Origin: Deltaproteobacteria bacterium
GTDB taxonomy: Bacteria > Desulfobacterota > Syntrophia > Syntrophales > Smithellaceae
DNA length: 34,737 bases
Direction of reading: 5' to 3'
Assembly (NCBI GenBank): GCA_025361065.1
Contig: JANYAY010000153.1
Location: 1-34,737 of the forward strand
Part shown: positions 29,757 through 34,737 of the stretch, in pieces
Layout of the letters: each line of letters begins with the position of its first letter
Numbering within the stretch: position 1 is the first letter of the stretch
Notes under the pieces: model-generated
Databases searched by the model: none
What the model was told of the DNA's origin: nothing
Seen by the model: the letters and a program-made list of their open reading frames with translations, nothing else
Translations under genes and position numbers: made by a program

Positions 29757-31307
29757 TTATGGCAGTAACAGCTGATTGTCTTTGGATCGCGATTCCCCGT
29801 TACTGGTTATATAAATTGCCGGTTGACCAAGAATGGGGCACTTGGCCTCGCAAAGCCCGCAGCCAATGCATAGTTCCAGATCAACGTGCGGCTGCTTTAA
29901 GTTCAATTCACTCCCGTTTCCATTCATCACTTTTGCTTTTTCCAGCCAGATAGCTTTCGCAGGCGTTGGACAAACCTCCTGACAAACAATACACGGTGTG
30001 GCGTGGGCATAGGGCAGGCATCGTCCTTTGTCAATCATCGCCAGGCCTATTTTCACTTTTTCTTTTTCCGGCAATTCCAGCTTCCTGATCGCTCCCGTCG
30101 GGCACACCTGACCACAAAGAGTGCAGCGATATTCACAGTAACCGATGCGCGGTATAAGGATGGGTGACCAGATTCCCTCCAGGCCTGCCTCCAGCAATGT
30201 CGGCTGAAGTCCGTTGGTAATACAGACCTTCATACATTCGCCGCATTTTACGCAACGGGTTAGAAATTGTTTTTCCTCAAGAGCACCCGGCGGCCGTATT
30301 AGTTTGGGCTCGGATGCCCCCGCCTGTTTGTTGATTCCGGTAATCCTCACCAGTGGAACGATGGTGATGCCGGATAAAATCATTCCGACAACCCTTCTTT
30401 TGCCGAGGTCAAGGGGAGCCGACTGCGTCTTTTGGAAAAATCCGAACCGGACGGAATCCTGAGGGCAGACATCGTCGCAGTTCATACAAAGCAGGCATTC
30501 CGTATGGTGCCATTTTTCTTTTAGCGCAGGAGCGGCACCCCCCTGACAGTCAAACGTGCAGGCGCCGCAGGAATTGCAGCCTTCGCTGACTGACCGCTGC
30601 AAAAAGGCAAAGCGGGAGAAAACGCCCAGAAGTGCGCCCAGAGGACAGAGATATTTACACCAGAAACGCTTCTCCAGAAGGTTCAGCCCCAGGATGATGA
30701 GAAATAATAATCCCAGAAAAGCACTCTGGAGAAAAAATGGCTGCTGGAAGGGAAGCCAGAGTTTTTTGAAAATCATATAGATAAATTCCGAAGCATTGAC
30801 CACAACAGGGATATTGAAATTAAAGATTGTGTCAAACACGGCTTTCGTGGCGTAGCTTACCGCCGGATAAACGGCCAACGAAAATGAACGAATCAAAAGT
30901 GCAATGGGGTCAAAAATTCCTGTCAGCTGTAAAGAAAAAAGCGACGCCACAATCAGAAAAATCAGGAGGCAATATTTCAGCCAATGTAGGCTTAAAGGGG
31001 CTCTTGGGGGACGGCGTTTTTGCAGTGCGCCAACCATATTGTTGAGCGTTCCCAGAGGACATACCCAGCCGCAGAAAACCCGCCCCAGAATAATGGTTGC
31101 AACGATCACCCCGACGGCCAGGGAAAATGTGTCATACCAGGCGTGGCTGGAAAAGATTGTCGTGATGAAGATCAGGGGGTCGGCGTCTAAAAATATTTTA
31201 ACGGGATAGCCGAGATCGTCAGCTCCTTTTGATTCCGTCTGCACGAAGAGCCATAAAAAAGTCAGTAAAAAAATCCCCTGCGCAGCGATGCGAATTTTTC
31301 TGATCAT
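29757..31307 (-). CDS. Membrane-bound polyferredoxin (NapH/NosR-like membrane domain plus NapG/MauM-like ferredoxins)
   Basis: This 516-residue protein probably moves electrons across or along the membrane. The N-terminal 230 residues hold about five or six helices and two CxxxCP motifs (FCGWVCPLGTLN near 76-87, FWCKYLCPLGALLG near 213-226), as in NapH and NosR. Cysteine clusters follow: CNSCGACTFDC, CLLCMNCDDVCP, CVKCGECMKVC, CEYRCTLCGQVCP, CIVCQEVCP and CIGCGLCEAKCP, enough for five or so [4Fe-4S] clusters. A helix at about 312-326 (VVGMILSGITIVPLV) splits the ferredoxin part, as in a NapH-NapG fusion. GGAAAG precedes the ATG. It lies downstream of two Tat-exported proteins that could be its redox partners. 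Confidence 0.88.
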   Translation of the reverse strand: MIRKIRIAAQGIFLLTFLWLFVQTESKGADDLGYPVKIFLDADPLIFITTIFSSHAWYDTFSLAVGVIVATIILGRVFCGWVCPLGTLNNMVGALQKRRPPRAPLSLHWLKYCLLIFLIVASLFSLQLTGIFDPIALLIRSFSLAVYPAVSYATKAVFDTIFNFNIPVVVNASEFIYMIFKKLWLPFQQPFFLQSAFLGLLFLIILGLNLLEKRFWCKYLCPLGALLGVFSRFAFLQRSVSEGCNSCGACTFDCQGGAAPALKEKWHHTECLLCMNCDDVCPQDSVRFGFFQKTQSAPLDLGKRRVVGMILSGITIVPLVRITGINKQAGASEPKLIRPPGALEEKQFLTRCVKCGECMKVCITNGLQPTLLEAGLEGIWSPILIPRIGYCEYRCTLCGQVCPTGAIRKLELPEKEKVKIGLAMIDKGRCLPYAHATPCIVCQEVCPTPAKAIWLEKAKVMNGNGSELNLKQPHVDLELCIGCGLCEAKCPILGQPAIYITSNGESRSKDNQLLLP

Positions 31308-31367
31308 ATAAAAGCTTTCCGGTCTTTATACCCTGAAGGGCACAAGTGAAATAGGGGAATCCATATC

Positions 31368-32270
31368 TTAAACATTAATTCTTTTAATTTTCAATTTAGC
31401 CAGGTCCATGGTTCCGAGTCCGGCTTTGTTTCCGGCGACGACACAGCCTATGTCTGAACCTTTCAAGCCAAAGAGGGTGGCGCCGTATGCGTCGACGGCC
31501 ACCTGATCCCTTCCCGCCACTACCGTATTGAGCAGCTTGACATCGGCAAGGTCTCCGCCCTGCGGCCCGTTTGCCGTCAGTATACGCACCGCATCAAGGA
31601 TGATCAGCGTGGGCGATACTTTCATGGCCAGATCGACGAGAGATCCGTCAATGCGCTGATGTATCCGGCCTCTTGAACTGCCCATGATTCCCATCAGGTT
31701 CTTCATCCCCAGGGTAAGCGTCGAAAGGCCATGGGTCTTGGCAATGGGAATATTAATGAACTTGTCTGCTTCGACGGCCTCGGTATAAAGGGGCCATGAT
31801 TTCAGGACAACACCGGGTAATTTCATATCACGGAATTTTCTTTCATCGATAAAGCTGACAATCCCGCCCGCGGCGGTGGCTGCCGCAGAAATGCCGCTTT
31901 GCTTATAACACCGCCGCGGATCGACGACACTATGGTCAAAAACCTTGACCTGCTTTGCCCCAGCCGCATAACATAAAGCAACCACTGTCGACACGACTTC
32001 CGGATTTGTCGTTGCTGCATATGCCGGAAGTCTGTCCCACCCGATATTCGGTTTCACGACAACAATATCTCCCCGGGAGATGAAAGATTTGATGCCGCCT
32101 AAGCCGTCAATGGCGGTTTTTGTAATTGCCGCAGGTGAAAGACCGTGGGCGGCAACAAGGTCCGTCTTCTCCGCAGCTTCCAGTGCCTTGATCAATGGGT
32201 TTGGACTGCCCGGCAGGGCAAAAGCTGCACCGGTGATAATAGTGGTTTTAAGAAAATCCCTGCGATTCAT
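31368..32270 (-). CDS. Tat-exported DUF362 domain protein
   Basis: This 300-residue protein begins with a twin-arginine signal NRRDFLKTTIITGAAFALPG (residues 2-21). The DUF362 core follows: VVVKPNIGWDRLPAYAATTNPEVVSTVVALCYAAGAKQVKVFDH, then INIPIAKTHGLSTLTLGMKNLMGIM and ILDAVRILTANGPQGG. Members are often fused to ferredoxin domains; this one is not, which fits its neighbour supplying clusters in a separate polypeptide. The biochemical function of the domain is unknown. Spacings of about 60 bp to both neighbours and the same strand support an operon. Confidence 0.9.
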   Translation of the reverse strand: MNRRDFLKTTIITGAAFALPGSPNPLIKALEAAEKTDLVAAHGLSPAAITKTAIDGLGGIKSFISRGDIVVVKPNIGWDRLPAYAATTNPEVVSTVVALCYAAGAKQVKVFDHSVVDPRRCYKQSGISAAATAAGGIVSFIDERKFRDMKLPGVVLKSWPLYTEAVEADKFINIPIAKTHGLSTLTLGMKNLMGIMGSSRGRIHQRIDGSLVDLAMKVSPTLIILDAVRILTANGPQGGDLADVKLLNTVVAGRDQVAVDAYGATLFGLKGSDIGCVVAGNKAGLGTMDLAKLKIKRINV

Positions 32271-32329
32271 GGCCTACCTATAAAAAACTTTTAGTAAATG
32301 TTCCGTACCTGGAATCAAGGGCGCCGGCC

Positions 32330-33340
32330 TCAGCTGCCCGCATCCGCGCTGATCCGTTTGTGCAACTCATCGAGGAGACGTTCGGCCAGAGAATTATTTT
32401 TGATCCGGACAAGGCCTGCAATATACCGTCCGGACTGCTCCATCTGCACACCGCCATACAACGGATCGACGGCAATAATCAGTCTTCGTGCCGCATTCTC
32501 GGTCAACTGGATGCCCTGTCCTTCCGCCTTCAGATAAGTATGATATTGATCAAAAGTCCTGCGGGCCTCGGCCTCCGTATCCTCGTGGATGACAAAAATC
32601 TGCATCTTTTCATCCTGCACCAGGGCATCCGCGATCATGCCCCGGCGAAAGAAGGCATAGCCAAGCAGGCCTTGCGCCAGATACCGTTCGCTCTTCGGCA
32701 CAAGCGCCGGAATCTTCAGAACGTCCAGTTCTTTGGGCGGACCGACACCCACCGGGAGGTTTTGGGAGATAGTACTGGCGCAGGCCAGCAATGTATCCTG
32801 AGGGAGATTAGTTTCTCCGGAGACTTGCAGCCGCACAAAATATCTGTCCTGATAGAACATTAACTGGGAGCCGGAGGCAAACCCCTCAGCGCCGATTGTG
32901 ACCCACGAATTATTTGCCTTGCGATAGTTGGCGTAAATTCCAAAGGCATCGAGCACAGACGCCATTCTGTAAACATCAGCAACAATGGATAAATCCTGAT
33001 TCTTCCTGTTAATATAATTTGCCGATGCCAGCGCATCAAAGCCATAGGGGAAGTAAAGCTCGGCTTCTCCATTGATATGATTAAACAGAGTATCTTTGTC
33101 GTAGAGTTCGACTTTTCCGTCAATAACCCATTCCTCGGTAAAGCCTTGTGCGGGGAGAATTTTCTGGATCGACACTTCAGCCGCCCGGGCCGGATTAGAT
33201 GTCATTATTATCAACAGGGTAAAGACAAAGGCGATGATTGTTGTGACGACAAGGGATCGTCTGCCGGATGATATCCAGCCGGCGCAGAGCCGCAGGCGAC
33301 AACAGACTAAAGACGCTCTGGGAGAAGAATAAGCGTGCAT
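32330..33340 (-). CDS. Exported DUF6599-like protein
   Basis: This 336-residue protein has an N-terminal signal or anchor (LVVTTIIAFVFTLLIIMTSNPARA, then AEV), after a basic segment, and an alpha/beta body with the block LYDKDTLFNHINGEAELYFPYGFDALASANY and SVLDAFGIYANYR, which I associate with DUF6599. It is found next to Tat-exported Fe-S proteins in deltaproteobacteria; its activity is unknown. The open frame extends upstream to 33616 inside the aldo/keto reductase gene, but that part has no homology. ATG 33340 has AGGGG just upstream and lies 7 bp after the reductase stop, so it is preferred. Confidence 0.78.
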   Translation of the reverse strand: MHAYSSPRASLVCCRLRLCAGWISSGRRSLVVTTIIAFVFTLLIIMTSNPARAAEVSIQKILPAQGFTEEWVIDGKVELYDKDTLFNHINGEAELYFPYGFDALASANYINRKNQDLSIVADVYRMASVLDAFGIYANYRKANNSWVTIGAEGFASGSQLMFYQDRYFVRLQVSGETNLPQDTLLACASTISQNLPVGVGPPKELDVLKIPALVPKSERYLAQGLLGYAFFRRGMIADALVQDEKMQIFVIHEDTEAEARRTFDQYHTYLKAEGQGIQLTENAARRLIIAVDPLYGGVQMEQSGRYIAGLVRIKNNSLAERLLDELHKRISADAGS

Positions 33341-33347
33341 GTTTCCC

Positions 33348-34496
33348 CTATGCCAATAATTTTCTGGCTCGCGCCATCTTTGCCGGAATATCCAGACCAT
33401 GGACACACTTGGCCAAACAGGTCTCACAATCCAGACATGCTGAGGCTCGGGCAGCCGCTGGAACTTCATTATAAGTTGTCCGGGATAGTTCCATGTTTTT
33501 GTAAGCTTCGGCATACATAACGCACCGGTTGATTGTGCCAATTGCCACGCCATTGGGGCAGGTGCCTTCACACTTTTCACAAAAGTGGCAATAGTAGGGC
33601 GAGACGGCAGCCCCATAGCGTTTCAGGATAAGCTCGTCGAGGTAACTTAATTTCAGACCCATCGCCCCTATGTCTTCCCGCAGCTCATTTAGATTGCGCA
33701 TGCCGGGGATGGCCGCCGTGATATTCGTATCCTGAAGAGCCCATTTGAGAGCAGCCCTATGGGGACTGATCGGTCCCAGTTGGTCCGTTACGTAACCGCC
33801 GGCTTGAGTTTTCATCGCAATGATGCCGATTTCTTGTCGTGCGGCTTTCGCGACAGCTTCCTTTAAATCGTTACCACTCTTGAAATTATAACCTACCAGA
33901 GCGGTATCAAAAAACCTGTCTTTGTCTTCCATCAAAGCGTTGAGCACTTGCACCTGGTTTGTGTGCGAGGTCACCCCGAAGAAGCGCACCTTTCCCTGCT
34001 CTCTCAGTCTGACCAGTGCCTCCCTGATCTCCGGAGAAACAATTCTGCCGCCGTCGGTAAGGTTGTGCAGTTGGATAACATCTACATAATCCGTTTCGAG
34101 GGTTTTCAGGCTTGTTTCCACATCCCGGAAAATGGCCTCTTTTGTTATGGAAGCAGGCTGGATCTTCGTTGCTACATAAACCCGATTGCGTCTGCCTTTT
34201 AATGCCCTGGCGACGATTTCCTCATTCCTGCCGCCCATGTATCGGCGCGCCGTGTCGACATAGTTGACGCCATGGTCAAAAGCGACTTCCATCACTTCCG
34301 TCTCCGGCGTCAGCATTGCCCCGAAGCTGACAATTGTAATCTTCAGGCCCGTCCGGCCAAGGGTTCTGTAAACAGGTGCGGGAAAAGTGAAGGGTTCCGT
34401 TGCTGCTTTTTGCAAAGTTTGGGCAAAAGCATTCGTCCCGATTAGAGTGGTTGTTGTTGCGACCAAACCAGACTTCAAGAACTCTCTTCTCTTCAT
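33348..34496 (-). CDS. Tat-exported aldo/keto reductase with C-terminal [4Fe-4S] ferredoxin domain
   Basis: This 382-residue protein begins with a Tat signal KRREFLKSGLVATTTTLIGTNAFA. The aldo/keto reductase barrel keeps the catalytic tetrad D81, Y86, K111 and H144 (VDTARRYMGG, VATKIQP, DVIQLHNLT). The C-terminus carries two cysteine sets, C303/C306/C309/C313 and C354/C357/C360/C364, enough for two [4Fe-4S] clusters. Such fused enzymes are usually cytoplasmic; export is unusual because NADPH is absent outside, so electrons may come through the clusters instead. It is the first gene of the operon, with AAAGGAG seven bases before the ATG and a consensus promoter upstream. Confidence 0.92.
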   Translation of the reverse strand: MKRREFLKSGLVATTTTLIGTNAFAQTLQKAATEPFTFPAPVYRTLGRTGLKITIVSFGAMLTPETEVMEVAFDHGVNYVDTARRYMGGRNEEIVARALKGRRNRVYVATKIQPASITKEAIFRDVETSLKTLETDYVDVIQLHNLTDGGRIVSPEIREALVRLREQGKVRFFGVTSHTNQVQVLNALMEDKDRFFDTALVGYNFKSGNDLKEAVAKAARQEIGIIAMKTQAGGYVTDQLGPISPHRAALKWALQDTNITAAIPGMRNLNELREDIGAMGLKLSYLDELILKRYGAAVSPYYCHFCEKCEGTCPNGVAIGTINRCVMYAEAYKNMELSRTTYNEVPAAARASACLDCETCLAKCVHGLDIPAKMARARKLLA

Positions 34497-34554
34497 TTCT
34501 GCGCTCCTTTCTTTTGGTTGTGCATAAAATGAGTGGAAATAGATAGGTAATTAA

Positions 34555-34583
34555 ATTATATGGAATGGATGTTTATTAGTCAA
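34555..34583 (-). promoter_or_regulatory. Consensus sigma-70 promoter of the aldo/keto reductase-polyferredoxin operon
   Basis: On the minus strand -35 TTGACT (34583-34578), a 17-bp spacer and a perfect -10 TATAAT (34560-34555) are seen. Transcription would start near 34548, leaving a leader of about 50 nt. The -35 box lies only about 18 bp from the end of the IS element. Confidence 0.8.
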
Positions 34584-34600
34584 TAAAAATAACTGCATAT

Positions 34601-34737
34601 GTAGGAAGCAAATAGTATGCCCGGTCTGTAGCACATAAACTGTCCGGTTAATAAGTTACCCAATAGGAGGTAACGGATGAAGCGGACAGAGATACTACAG
34701 GAGATCCGGAGGATGCGATTTGAAGAGGCATATGGGG
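34601..34737 (+). mobile_element. Left end of an IS element (partial)
   Basis: It begins with the inverted repeat GTAGGAAGCAAATAG (34601-34615) and continues to TGTAGCACATAAACTGTCCGG (34627-34647), which pairs with the element end at 92-138. It is followed by a ribosome binding site and the transposase start. The element runs off the window. Confidence 0.75.
34678..34737 (+). CDS. Transposase N-terminus (partial, runs off the window)
   Basis: ATG 34678 is preceded by AGGAGG. The 20 visible codons read MKRTEILQEIRR and then MRFEEAYG, which resembles the opening of a group of helix-turn-helix IS transposases (ISNCY-like, MRFEE-Y motif). The family assignment is tentative because only 20 residues are visible. 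It sits inside the IS end with matching inverted repeats. Confidence 0.6.

Noticed and set aside
32330-33616. 428-codon version of the DUF6599-like gene
   Set aside because: The first 92 codons overlap the aldo/keto reductase on the same strand and show no similarity; a good ribosome binding site supports 33340.

Overview
The window reads as a chromosomal segment of an anaerobic Desulfobacterota (former Deltaproteobacteria), most plausibly a Syntrophales/Syntrophaceae-type bacterium. This is inferred from gene content: a membrane-bound [NiFe] hydrogenase with all of its Hyp maturation genes, NikR, Tat-exported Fe-S oxidoreductases, a membrane polyferredoxin, and many short dispersed repeats with a TCATTCCGG core. 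No rRNA or tRNA gene was seen, so the lineage call is soft.

Layout. (1) 1-139 and 34601-34737 are the right end and left end of what look like two copies of one IS element in the same orientation, bracketing the window. (2) 351-2607 is a polar amino acid ABC importer operon. (3) 2674-4656 (minus) holds a cobalamin adenosyltransferase, a MITE-like element, a cold-shock protein and a ModE-type winged-helix regulator with a near-consensus promoter. (4) 5163-14219 is the hydrogenase locus: small subunit, large subunit, cytochrome b, an intrinsic terminator, maturation protease, hypA, hypC, hypD, hypB (one-base frameshift in its P-loop), a palindromic repeat, and hypF (with a dispersed repeat inside its reading frame). 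(5) 14220-18505 separates hypF from hypE. It holds a PARIS-like AAA ATPase/DUF4435 defence pair, a HicA/HicB-type toxin-antitoxin module and endonuclease IV. (6) 18839-23885 holds hypE, uppP, nikR, kup and a secreted helix-hairpin-helix protein. (7) 24075-28345 is a mixed set: methyltransferase, VOC protein, an SGNH-hydrolase-like fragment, WrbA, patatin and a DUF6125-like protein. (8) 28675-34496 (minus) is a five-gene set driven by a consensus promoter: a Tat-exported ferredoxin-fused aldo/keto reductase, a DUF6599-like exported protein, a Tat-exported DUF362 protein, a polytopic polyferredoxin and an AI-2E family permease.

How the genes work together. Regions 4 to 6 contain every component needed to make a nickel hydrogenase: structural subunits, the quinone-linked cytochrome b anchor, HypABCDEF, the C-terminal protease and the nickel sensor NikR. 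The small subunit lacks the two extra cysteines of oxygen-tolerant hydrogenases, which fits a strict anaerobe. Region 8 looks like a second, poorly described envelope redox module that could pass electrons between the membrane and exported Fe-S enzymes.

The observations most worth checking are the hypB frameshift at a G GGA AAA heptamer, the defence/toxin block splitting hypF from hypE, the repeat translated within hypF, and the Tat/polyferredoxin operon.
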